Part shown: positions 57,120 through 64,000 of the stretch, piece after piece
Numbering within the stretch: position 1 is the stretch's first letter
Layout of the letters: every line of letters starts with the position of its first letter
NCBI RefSeq assembly: GCF_021728415.1
Contig: NZ_JAKKDV010000006.1
Coordinates: forward strand, 62,001-126,000
DNA from: Flaviramulus multivorans
GTDB taxonomy: Bacteria; Bacteroidota; Bacteroidia; Flavobacteriales; Flavobacteriaceae
Direction: 5' to 3'
DNA length: 64,000 nt
The notes under the pieces: generated by a model
The model's input: the letters and a program-made list of their open reading frames with translations, nothing else
Databases searched by the model: none
What the model was told of the DNA's origin: nothing
Program-made: the position numbers and the translations under genes

Positions 57120-58091
57120 TTATTGGTTTTTAATTTTATTTATTAAATCAGTCATTTCAGGATGTTCTTTCAAAAATGCCTCTAAAACCGATTTAGATTT
57201 TTCTTGAAACAGTGATTTCTCTGGAATAATAATCTCAACACCCGCTTTTTTAGCAATAGCCATAGATTCCTCTACGGACTCATTCCAAAATTGTTTCTGA
57301 GCTTGAGACGACTCATCTGCAGCTTCTTGAACCCATTGCTTTTGCTCATCCGTTAATTTATCCCAATATTTTGTTCCGATTAATAAAACATCTGGAACAG
57401 ACGAATGTTGATCTAAAGTATAATACTTGCTAACTTCGTAGTGATTTGAAGACACAAATGATGGCGGATTGTTTTCAGCACCATCAACTACACCTTGTTG
57501 TATAGCTGTATATAACTCGCCATATGCCATTGGGGTAGCCGAGCCTCCTAACGCATTCACCATATTAATTGCCATTTGGTTATTCATTACTCGAATCTTT
57601 AAACCTTTAAGATCGTCTGGTGTTCTAATTGGTTTTGTTGACGTATAAAAACTACGGCTACCTGCATCGTAATACCCTAATCCTCTTAACCAAAATTTAC
57701 TTCCTTTTTCTAAAATAGATTTCCCTACTTCGCCTTCTAACACTTCAAATTGATGGTCTTTATCTCTAAATAAGTATGGTATCCCTAACACATGATATTC
57801 GGGCACGAAGTTTGACAATGTTGCTGCACTAACTTTAGTAATAGCAACGCTGCCTATTTGCAAAAGTTCAAGGACTTCTCGTTCTGAACCCAACTGGCCG
57901 TCAGGAAAAATCTTAACATCCATAGTACCGCCGGATTTTTCGTAAAGCGCTTTTTTAAATTCTACAATCCCTTTATGAACTGGATGGGTTTGAGGTAAGG
58001 TATGTGCCAAATAAAGTGTTTGGGTTTTTCCATCTTTTTTGCAGGACATAAAGGCTGTAAGAATGATACACACTAGAAGTATTTTTTTCAT
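57120..58091 (-). CDS. dctP: TRAP transporter substrate-binding protein (DctP), lipoprotein
   Basis: A 323-residue DctP-type binding protein. A lipobox at FMSC (Cys17) tethers it to a membrane facing the periplasm. LAHTLPQTHPVHKGIVEFKKAL, FPDGQLGSEREVLELLQIG, LKGLKIRVMNNQMAINMVNALGGSATPMAYGELYTAIQQGVVDGAENN are family blocks (key parts GQLGSEREV, KIRVMNNQ, GSATPMAYGELYTAIQQG, DGAENN). The Arg in KIRVM is the residue that binds the ligand carboxylate, which suits a uronate. It lies 12 bases from uxaC. Galacturonate, glucuronate or unsaturated uronate are all possible ligands. Confidence 0.95.
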   Translation of the reverse strand: MKKILLVCIILTAFMSCKKDGKTQTLYLAHTLPQTHPVHKGIVEFKKALYEKSGGTMDVKIFPDGQLGSEREVLELLQIGSVAITKVSAATLSNFVPEYHVLGIPYLFRDKDHQFEVLEGEVGKSILEKGSKFWLRGLGYYDAGSRSFYTSTKPIRTPDDLKGLKIRVMNNQMAINMVNALGGSATPMAYGELYTAIQQGVVDGAENNPPSFVSSNHYEVSKYYTLDQHSSVPDVLLIGTKYWDKLTDEQKQWVQEAADESSQAQKQFWNESVEESMAIAKKAGVEIIIPEKSLFQEKSKSVLEAFLKEHPEMTDLINKIKNQ

Positions 58092-58103
58092 CTTATATTT
58101 TTT

Positions 58104-59516
58104 TCAATTCAATTTAAATCCAAAATAATTATTGGCATTGTAGTAACAAATATCTTGAACCATTTTACCTAAGAAATCTATATCGTTTGGTATAAGGCCT
58201 TGTTTTACATCTTCCGCTAATAGATTGCATAGAATTCGTCTGAAATATTCATGTCTTGGAAACGACAAAAAACTGCGGCTATCTGTAAGCATACCAACAA
58301 AACGACTTAACAGCCCCATGTTAGATAAGCAATTTAATTGCTTTTCCATACCATCTTTTTGGTCTAAAAACCACCATCCTGAACCCCATTGCATTTTTCC
58401 TGGATAATCAGAATTTTGAAAATTCCCCATCATAGTAGCAAAAACTTCATTCTGAGAAGGGTTTAAATTATAGGTAATGGTTTTAGCGAGTTGATTCGTA
58501 GACTCTAGTTTATTAAAAAGATTTGACATAAACTCAGCCATTGGAAAATCTCCAATAGAATCAACCCCAGCATCAAGTCCAATTTGGTTTAACAACCTAC
58601 TATTGTTATTACGAATTGGTCCTAAATGATATTGTTGTACCCAATCAAATTCATGATATTTCTTTCCTAAATAAACAAAAAGAAAAGATCTGAATTGATC
58701 TACTTCATGTTTAACCAGGACTTCACCAGATAACTTCTTAGAAAATAACGCATCAACTTCTTCTTTTGAAACCTCAACAATTTTTAATTCTTCTCCTACT
58801 CCAAAATCAGACAATCTACAACCTTGTTCATTAAAAAATGCTATACGTTTATCAGTAGCATCCAAAAATGCATCGAAGCTATTTATTTTTATAGCACTTG
58901 CCTTAGAAAGTTTAATCAGATAATTTGAAAATGTTTCTTTGTTTATAAAAAACAACGCATCTGCTCTAAACGTTGGTAATACTTTGGTATAAAAATCGCC
59001 ATTAGCAATCTGTTGATGATATAACAAATCGTCCACTGGGTCGTCGGTAGTGCACACTACTTTTACTTTCAAGTCTTCTAGTAATTGTGCTGGTGTTTTA
59101 TTTTCTAAAATAACATTCGCACTTTCATATATAGATTCTGCAGAACTAGGTTGTAATATATCATCTATGTTGAAATAGCGTTTTAACTCTAAGTGCGTCC
59201 AATGAAACAAGGGGTTTCTTAATGTATAAGGAACCGTTTCTGCCCATTTTAAAAACTTTTCTTTCTTTGAAGTTGCAGAACCTGTAATGTAAATTTCGTC
59301 AATACCATTAGCGCGCATAGCCCTCCACTTGTAATGGTCGCCATTTAACCAAGCATCAGTAATATTTCTAATAGGTTTATCCTCAGCAATTAATTGTGGT
59401 GATAAATGATTATGGTAATCTATAATTGGTAAATCTTTGGCATAGTCATGATACAAAGTTTTAGCAATTTCGGATTGTAAAATAAAATTATCAGTTATGA
59501 AGTTTGATGTTTTCAT
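58104..59516 (-). CDS. uxaC: Uronate isomerase
   Basis: A 470-residue (from 59516) glucuronate/galacturonate isomerase (EC 5.3.1.12), amidohydrolase fold. I prefer the ATG at 59516 (MKTSNFITDNFILQSEIAK) over 59540, because it leaves a 7-base gap instead of overlapping the upstream gene. PIIDYHNHLSPQLIAEDK has the HxH metal site near 35. WTHLELKRYFNI, VVCTTDDPVDDL, GWWFLDQKDGMEKQL and GMLTDSRSFLSFPRHEYFRRIL are conserved blocks. No signal peptide, so cytoplasmic. It converts glucuronate to fructuronate; UxuA (62361) acts two steps later, and the reductase between them is not in the window. Confidence 0.96.
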   Translation of the reverse strand: MKTSNFITDNFILQSEIAKTLYHDYAKDLPIIDYHNHLSPQLIAEDKPIRNITDAWLNGDHYKWRAMRANGIDEIYITGSATSKKEKFLKWAETVPYTLRNPLFHWTHLELKRYFNIDDILQPSSAESIYESANVILENKTPAQLLEDLKVKVVCTTDDPVDDLLYHQQIANGDFYTKVLPTFRADALFFINKETFSNYLIKLSKASAIKINSFDAFLDATDKRIAFFNEQGCRLSDFGVGEELKIVEVSKEEVDALFSKKLSGEVLVKHEVDQFRSFLFVYLGKKYHEFDWVQQYHLGPIRNNNSRLLNQIGLDAGVDSIGDFPMAEFMSNLFNKLESTNQLAKTITYNLNPSQNEVFATMMGNFQNSDYPGKMQWGSGWWFLDQKDGMEKQLNCLSNMGLLSRFVGMLTDSRSFLSFPRHEYFRRILCNLLAEDVKQGLIPNDIDFLGKMVQDICYYNANNYFGFKLN

Positions 59517-59523
59517 AATAAAT

Positions 59524-60711
59524 CTAGTTGATTGTAACAACTAATGGGTTATTGATTTTTAGTGCAAAAGTTTCTAAGTAATTTTCCCATGCTTCTTTGG
59601 TAGTAAATTCATTTGCTTTCTTCCAACCAAAACCTGCATAATACACAGCTCTTCCATTATTTACTTTTACTTGTGCATATAAATTGCTCCAATCTTTCAC
59701 TGGAGTATCAAATAATTCACTTGAAAGCATGTTGTTTTTTGGAACTACTATTGCTGTTCCAAGCTCGGAATCATCATGAGGTTGCCAATACGAGATCCAT
59801 CCTGATGCTTCATTCTGTGTTGGCATTCCATCTTTCTCGTGTAGTGTTAAACCCGTATAAATTGCATCAGTACCAGTAATTTCAATTTCGAATCTTGATA
59901 AATTACTTCCATAATCTAATGAGATATGCTTTGTTTCCGTGATGGTTTTTCCATTCGCATCCCAATCGGAATACTCTAATACAAAGCTTGTTCTTATAGG
60001 CCCAGTCGTAATTGTTTTCCATTCTGTGAAGTTTTTAGAAATGTAATACGTTGTATCAATTTTTACGGCAATTCCTCCTATGCCTCGACTCACACCTACA
60101 TGAAAATTATCAAGTCCTTCCCCATTATCTTTATGATAAGCCCCTTTATCATGTTCTGCATTTTTGTACCATTTATTAATTATAGGATATTCTACTCGTT
60201 TTAACCAGGCATCTATTCCGCTAGACAGTGTGCCACCTTTTACATTTTCCTCAATCATTTTTTGGGCAGTAGGTCCAAAAGTTCTGAAACCAACTTTATT
60301 ATTTTCCCAAGCATAATCATCTGTACGTTCTGGCACAAACCTAGAATAGCAATATTCTATTACCTCTGGTTTGGATGATGCTTCAACCTCTAAAAGCTCA
60401 AACTGTTTTTCAGAATTAGCTGCAATCTCTGGTTGAAATAATAAAATATCAACTTTTCCATCTTGATCTTCATCTACAAATTGAGATACTAAAATCGTAT
60501 TTGTCTTTAAATCTTTAACACTTAATTTTTCAAAATCTTCCCCAGCTTTGAGTTTAACATCTGCTCTTTTAATTTCTACAGTTTCAAAATTACGACCTAT
60601 ATCTAAATTGTTTTTTATAGTTATAATTTGACCCGTTTTTGGGCTACAACTTACAATAAGACAATACAAGAATAATATAGCAACTAATGGACTTTTCATA
60701 TTAATCTTCAT
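59524..60711 (-). CDS. DUF4861 lipoprotein
   Basis: A 395-residue DUF4861 protein, with lipobox IVSC (Cys22). It overlaps the kduD gene by 11 bases from the ATG at 60711; a second ATG at 60699 would avoid this. TITIKNNLDIGR-like opening strands, ENNKVGFRTFGPTAQKMIEE, DAWLKRVEYPIINKWYKNAE, YHKDNGEGLDNFHVGVSRGIGGIAV and FVLEYSDWDANGKTITETKHISLD mark the family. Conserved acidic and His residues (AEHDKGAYH, GLDNFHVG) could form an active site. DUF4861 genes often accompany uronate catabolism, and this is the only non-cytoplasmic enzyme-like protein in the catabolic operon. Its function is not known to me. Confidence 0.85.
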   Translation of the reverse strand: MKINMKSPLVAILFLYCLIVSCSPKTGQIITIKNNLDIGRNFETVEIKRADVKLKAGEDFEKLSVKDLKTNTILVSQFVDEDQDGKVDILLFQPEIAANSEKQFELLEVEASSKPEVIEYCYSRFVPERTDDYAWENNKVGFRTFGPTAQKMIEENVKGGTLSSGIDAWLKRVEYPIINKWYKNAEHDKGAYHKDNGEGLDNFHVGVSRGIGGIAVKIDTTYYISKNFTEWKTITTGPIRTSFVLEYSDWDANGKTITETKHISLDYGSNLSRFEIEITGTDAIYTGLTLHEKDGMPTQNEASGWISYWQPHDDSELGTAIVVPKNNMLSSELFDTPVKDWSNLYAQVKVNNGRAVYYAGFGWKKANEFTTKEAWENYLETFALKINNPLVVTIN

Positions 60712-61495
60712 TTGATGGTTTTCCTATGGTTGCTAATATTCCGCCATCAACATAAAGGATATGTCCGTTTACAAAATCGCTAGCTTTTGATGATAAAAAT
60801 ATGGCTGCACCAGCTAAATCGTTTGGGTCTCCCCACTTTGCTGCTGGTGTTCTATTAATAATAAAATCATTAAAAGGGTGTCCGTCAACACGAATTGGTA
60901 CCGTTTGAGATGTGGCAAAATATCCTGGGCCAATACCATTAACTTGAATATTGTGTTTTGCCCATTCTGTGGCCATATTCTGGGTTAGCATTTTTAATCC
61001 GCCTTTGGCTGCAGCATAAGCACCTACGCTATTTCTACCTAATTCACTCATCATAGAACAGATATTAATAACTTTACCAGCTTTTCTAGCAATCATACCT
61101 TTTACAACATGTTTTGACACTATAAAAGGACTTACTAAATCAATATCGATTACCTGTTTAAAATCGGCTACTTCCATTTCAATAAGCGGTGTTCTTTTAA
61201 TTATACCAGCGTTGTTAATTAAAATATCTATTTGTCCTATTTCAGCTTCTATTTTTGAGATAGCAGAAATAACTTGTTCTTCATCAGCAACATTAAATTT
61301 GTAGCCAACGGCATTAATGCCTTCACTTTTATATTCGGCTACAGCTATATCGATTTTTTCTTGTGAAGAATTGCCGTTTACAATAATTTTAGCTCCAGCT
61401 AATCCTAACCCTCTGGCCATTGCCATTCCTAAACCGTGTGTACTTCCTGTGACTAAGGCATTCTTGCCTTTTACATCAAATAATGACATACTCAT
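60701..61495 (-). CDS. kduD: 2-dehydro-3-deoxy-D-gluconate 5-dehydrogenase (SDR)
   Basis: A 264-residue short-chain dehydrogenase that reduces 2,5-diketo-3-deoxygluconate to KDG (EC 1.1.1.127). NALVTGSTHGLGMAMARGLG has the cofactor Gly motif, NNAGIIKRTPLIEM the NNAG block and YAAAKGG near 160 the catalytic YxxxK. VNGIGPGYFATSQTVP and HILYDGG-type end (ILYVDGGILATIG) are typical of KduD. It lies 3 bases after kduI, the enzyme that makes its precursor. Both act on the unsaturated uronate released by GH105. Cytoplasmic; general SDR function certain, KduD by context and motifs. Confidence 0.94.
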   Translation of the reverse strand: MSMSLFDVKGKNALVTGSTHGLGMAMARGLGLAGAKIIVNGNSSQEKIDIAVAEYKSEGINAVGYKFNVADEEQVISAISKIEAEIGQIDILINNAGIIKRTPLIEMEVADFKQVIDIDLVSPFIVSKHVVKGMIARKAGKVINICSMMSELGRNSVGAYAAAKGGLKMLTQNMATEWAKHNIQVNGIGPGYFATSQTVPIRVDGHPFNDFIINRTPAAKWGDPNDLAGAAIFLSSKASDFVNGHILYVDGGILATIGKPSNED

Positions 61496-61498
61496 AAC

Positions 61499-62341
61499 TT
61501 ATCTTAATTCGGTTATTTTAGCAACATCCATATCGCCATAGTCTAAATTTTCACCTGCCATTCCCCATATAAACGAATAACTACTTGTTCCTGAACCCGA
61601 ATGAATTGACCAAGGTGGTGAAATTACAGCTTGATTATTTCCCATCCAGATATGACGTGTTTCCTGTGGCTGTCCCATAAAATGACATACAGCTTGATCC
61701 TCCGGAACTTCAAAATAAAAATAAACTTCCATGCGTCTGTCGTGAACATGAGCTGGCATGGTATTCCAAGAACTTCCTGATTTTAAAGTTGTCATTCCCA
61801 TTTGTAGCTGGCAAACATCAACAACACTGTTTACGATATACTTTCTTAAAGTACGGGCATTTGCCGTTTCAGCAGCGCCTAATTCAATAACCTCAACATC
61901 GTTTATTCCAATTTTTTTATTCGGATATACTTTGTTTGCAGGTGTAGAATTAATATAAAATAATGCAGGATTTGAGGCAGATTTGCTAGAAAAAGTGACA
62001 TCTTTATTTCCTTGTCCCACATATAAAGCCTCTCTATGTTCTAAAACATATTCAACACCATCAACATTAACGGCACCAGCGGCTCCTATATTAATAATTC
62101 CTAATTCCCTTCTTTCTAAAAAATACTCAGCTTTTAAAGGGTCTATAGCTTCTAATTTTAATGCAGTCTTAGTTGGTACTGCACTGCCAGAGATAAATCT
62201 ATCATAATGCGAATACACTAATACAATTTTGTCTTCCTGCATTAAATTATCAATTAAAAACTCCTCTCTTAATTGCTCAGTATCATAGCTTTTTACGCCT
62301 TGTGGACTTGATGCATATCTTGTTTCGTAATAGGTTTTCAT
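61499..62341 (-). CDS. kduI: 5-dehydro-4-deoxy-D-glucuronate isomerase
   Basis: A 280-residue KduI (EC 5.3.1.17) that isomerises 5-keto-4-deoxyuronate, formed from the unsaturated uronate, to 2,5-diketo-3-deoxygluconate. MPAHVHDRRMEVYFYFE contains the metal ligands HxH and Glu, and WSIHSGSGTSSYSFIWGMAGEN the last His, in the double-cupin arrangement. QPQETRHIWMGNNQAVISPPW and the N-terminal TRYASSPQGVKSYDTEQLREEFLI are family hallmarks. Full length, no signal peptide. It lies between kduD and uxuA. Its presence shows that lyase products, not only hydrolysis products, are consumed. Confidence 0.97.
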   Translation of the reverse strand: MKTYYETRYASSPQGVKSYDTEQLREEFLIDNLMQEDKIVLVYSHYDRFISGSAVPTKTALKLEAIDPLKAEYFLERRELGIINIGAAGAVNVDGVEYVLEHREALYVGQGNKDVTFSSKSASNPALFYINSTPANKVYPNKKIGINDVEVIELGAAETANARTLRKYIVNSVVDVCQLQMGMTTLKSGSSWNTMPAHVHDRRMEVYFYFEVPEDQAVCHFMGQPQETRHIWMGNNQAVISPPWSIHSGSGTSSYSFIWGMAGENLDYGDMDVAKITELR

Positions 62342-62360
62342 TGTTTTTATGCTTTTATTA

Positions 62361-63536
62361 TTATATCGTTTGTTTTAATCCAAATTCTAAGCCTCTTAAT
62401 TCTGCTAAACCACGTAGTCTTCCAATACCCGAATATCCAGGGTTTGTTTTTTTATGCAAATCGTCTAGCATTTGGTGTCCATGATCTGGTCTTACTGGAA
62501 TTGCAAAATCTGAATAAGCTTCTGCTTTACGTCTTTTCTCTTCAACTAACACTGCTTTTACAACACTATACATATCTACATCACCTTCTAAGTGGTTTGC
62601 CTCGTAAAAATTACCATCGGCATCTCTTTTTGTACTTCTTAAATGCAAGAAATGTACGCGATCTGCAAAACGGTTAAATATGTTGACTAAATCATTATCT
62701 GCTCTAACACCTAACGAACCTGTACAAAAAGTAATACCATTAGCTCTGTCTGGAACATTGTCAAATAAATACGCGTAATCGGCTTCTGTACTAACAACCC
62801 TTGGCAACCCGAGAATAGGATACGGTGGATCGTCTGGATGAATACACATCAATACATTGTTTTTAGAAGCTATGGGTATAATTTCTTTTAAAAATGCCAC
62901 TAAATTATCTCTTAGTGTTTGAGCGTCAATATCTTTATAAGTATCTAAAATAGTCTGAAATTGTTCTAATGTATACCCTTCTTCTGCTCCTGGTAAACCA
63001 GCAATTATATTGTTCACTAATTGCGTTTTAGCTTCCTCAGAAAGTTGTTCTAAATAAATTTTTGCTGCTTTTTGTTGTGCTTCGGTATAACTATTTTCTG
63101 CCCCTGGTCTTTTTAATAAAAATAATTCGAAAGCAGCGAAAGCAATGACATCAAAACGCAATGCTTTTGAGCCATCTTCAACCTCAAAACCCAAGTCGGT
63201 TCTAGTCCAATCTAAAACTGGCATAAAATTATAGCAAACTATGTTAACACCGCATTTTGCTAAATTTTCTATACTTTGTTTATACCTTTCGATATAGGTT
63301 TCAAATTGTCCTGAACGCGTTTTAATATTCTCATGAACAGGAATACTCTCTACGACGCTCCAAGTTAATCCAGCTTTTTCAATTATTGATTTTCGCTTTT
63401 GAATTTCATCTATAGACCACACTTCTCCGTTAGGAATATGGTGTAAAGCAGAAACAACTCCTGTTGCTCCAGCTTGTTTAATATCTGATAAAGTTACAGG
63501 ATCATTTGGCCCGTACCATCTCCATGTTTGTTCCAT
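62361..63536 (-). CDS. uxuA: Mannonate dehydratase
   Basis: A 391-residue UxuA (EC 4.2.1.8) that dehydrates D-mannonate to [43 protein letters not shown] is the characteristic N-terminus (key parts [10 protein letters not shown] and [14 protein letters not shown]). [58 protein letters not shown] and [11 protein letters not shown] supply the metal-binding His/Cys residues of this TIM-barrel enzyme. It lies 19 bases before kduI and 1 base after a truncated oxidoreductase gene. Together with UxaC it handles saturated glucuronate (and possibly iduronate-derived products). Confidence 0.97.
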   Translation of the reverse strand: MEQTWRWYGPNDPVTLSDIKQAGATGVVSALHHIPNGEVWSIDEIQKRKSIIEKAGLTWSVVESIPVHENIKTRSGQFETYIERYKQSIENLAKCGVNIVCYNFMPVLDWTRTDLGFEVEDGSKALRFDVIAFAAFELFLLKRPGAENSYTEAQQKAAKIYLEQLSEEAKTQLVNNIIAGLPGAEEGYTLEQFQTILDTYKDIDAQTLRDNLVAFLKEIIPIASKNNVLMCIHPDDPPYPILGLPRVVSTEADYAYLFDNVPDRANGITFCTGSLGVRADNDLVNIFNRFADRVHFLHLRSTKRDADGNFYEANHLEGDVDMYSVVKAVLVEEKRRKAEAYSDFAIPVRPDHGHQMLDDLHKKTNPGYSGIGRLRGLAELRGLEFGLKQTI

Positions 63537-63537
63537 T

Positions 63538-64000
63538 TTATAAATTATCTTTTGTAAATGCTTCCATTATATCTATTACCAATACACCATCTTCAACAGG
63601 ACATGGATTACTTCGTTTTCCTAAGAAATAATTAACCGTTTCTTGGATCATTGGTTGTTGAATATTTACAGGGTTTTTAAAATTAAATTCTCTATTTGTA
63701 TTCTTTGATTTAAGCTTGAGTTGCTCCTTATAAAACGACAACTCTATGGTACCTTCTTCACCATAAATTGTGCAACAATCTTCTTCTAAATATTTTGGGA
63801 TTGCGAACGACCACATACCTCTAAACTGCACACCACTTTTAAAATTTATTAATCCATTTACTGTATCATCAACCTTATTAATACCCGATTGATTTACCGC
63901 AATGCCTTTGGCTTGCGTGTAGTTTCCAAAAAAATGATACATTAAATCTAATTGGTGAGGTGCTATATCATGAAAATAACCACCTCCTGAGACATCCTCA
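63538..64000 (-). CDS. Gfo/Idh/MocA family oxidoreductase, C-terminal part (runs off the right edge)
   Basis: The reading frame stays open from the stop at 63538 to the right edge, so only the last 154 or so codons are visible and the start is outside. Upstream of the internal Met at 63942 the frame still encodes family sequence, [17 protein letters not shown], the conserved block before the active-site His. [14 protein letters not shown] and [12 protein letters not shown] follow. Being tightly joined to uxuA (1-base gap) it is probably a cytoplasmic uronate or ulvan-sugar oxidoreductase in the same operon. Its role in the missing fructuronate/tagaturonate reduction step is possible but speculative. 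Confidence 0.85.
   Translation of the reverse strand, partial: EDVSGGGYFHDIAPHQLDLMYHFFGNYTQAKGIAVNQSGINKVDDTVNGLINFKSGVQFRGMWSFAIPKYLEEDCCTIYGEEGTIELSFYKEQLKLKSKNTNREFNFKNPVNIQQPMIQETVNYFLGKRSNPCPVEDGVLVIDIMEAFTKDNL

Noticed and set aside
1-64000. Pectin (rhamnogalacturonan) as the target
   Set aside because: GH105, GH106, GH78, KduI and KduD would also suit pectin, but PL28 and PL24/25-type lyases plus several sulfatases point to a sulfated algal polymer, and no PL1, PL9, PL11 or GH28 is seen.
1-64000. Alginate as the target
   Set aside because: No PL6, PL7 or PL17 alginate lyase is visible, and rhamnosidases and sulfatases have no role on alginate.
1-64000. CRISPR arrays, tRNA or rRNA genes
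   Set aside because: Reading the intergenic regions showed no regularly spaced repeats, and no tRNA- or rRNA-like sequence was recognised.

Overview
The window is AT-rich DNA from a marine Bacteroidetes, most likely a flavobacterium. Supporting signs are two SusC/SusD pairs, many lipoproteins, C-terminal T9SS sorting domains, Tat-exported enzymes, and a promoter element of the Bacteroidetes type (TAnnTTTG). It is nearly all one large polysaccharide utilization locus (PUL). The best substrate assignment is ulvan, the sulfated rhamnose / glucuronic-iduronic acid / xylose polysaccharide of green algae. Two PL28-type ulvan lyases and one PL24/PL25-type beta-propeller lyase sit with a GH105 unsaturated uronyl hydrolase, three sulfatase modules, rhamnosidases (two GH78 modules, one GH106) and GH43/GH3 enzymes. 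The order S1 sulfatase - GH105 - GH3 ... sulfatase-GH78 fusion recalls, from memory, the Formosa agariphila ulvan PUL.

Layout from left to right (all genes on the minus strand except one). 112-9515: sulfatase, GH43, orphan carbohydrate-binding protein, GH78, clan GH-A hydrolase. 9660-15081: an unusual planctomycete-like operon (NHL propeller, DUF1501, membrane-anchored PSCyt/DUF1549/DUF1553 cytochrome). 15146-23589: alpha/alpha-barrel protein (dehydratase/lyase candidate), PL28, GH106, aldose epimerase, each with its own promoter. 24012-24959: lipoprotein PL28 on the plus strand. 25309-39462: sulfatase, GH105, GH3, GH43, DUF5060 hydrolase, PL24/25 lyase, sulfatase-GH78 fusion. 39653-43586: two Tat-exported Gfo/Idh/MocA oxidoreductases plus a tandem DUF1080 protein, resembling a periplasmic 3-keto-glycoside route. 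43896-55022: two SusC/SusD pairs and a DUF1735 surface lipoprotein. 55319-64000: TRAP transporter (DctPQM), uxaC, DUF4861, kduD, kduI, uxuA and a truncated oxidoreductase, i.e. uptake and catabolism of saturated and unsaturated uronates.

The most notable non-coding signal is a 17-base direct-repeat operator, consensus CAKGAYANNNCAGGATA (10-base period). It occurs eleven times, once ahead of each apparent transcription unit whose upstream region is visible, and always points at the gene. It flips strand for the single plus-strand gene. In seven of ten testable cases a -7-like box lies exactly 20 bases downstream. This defines a PUL-wide regulon that groups the cytochrome/DUF1501 operon and the putative 3-keto cassette with the ulvan lyases. 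No regulator gene, sulfatase maturase, fructuronate reductase or KDG kinase/aldolase lies in the window, so the locus and pathway continue outside it.
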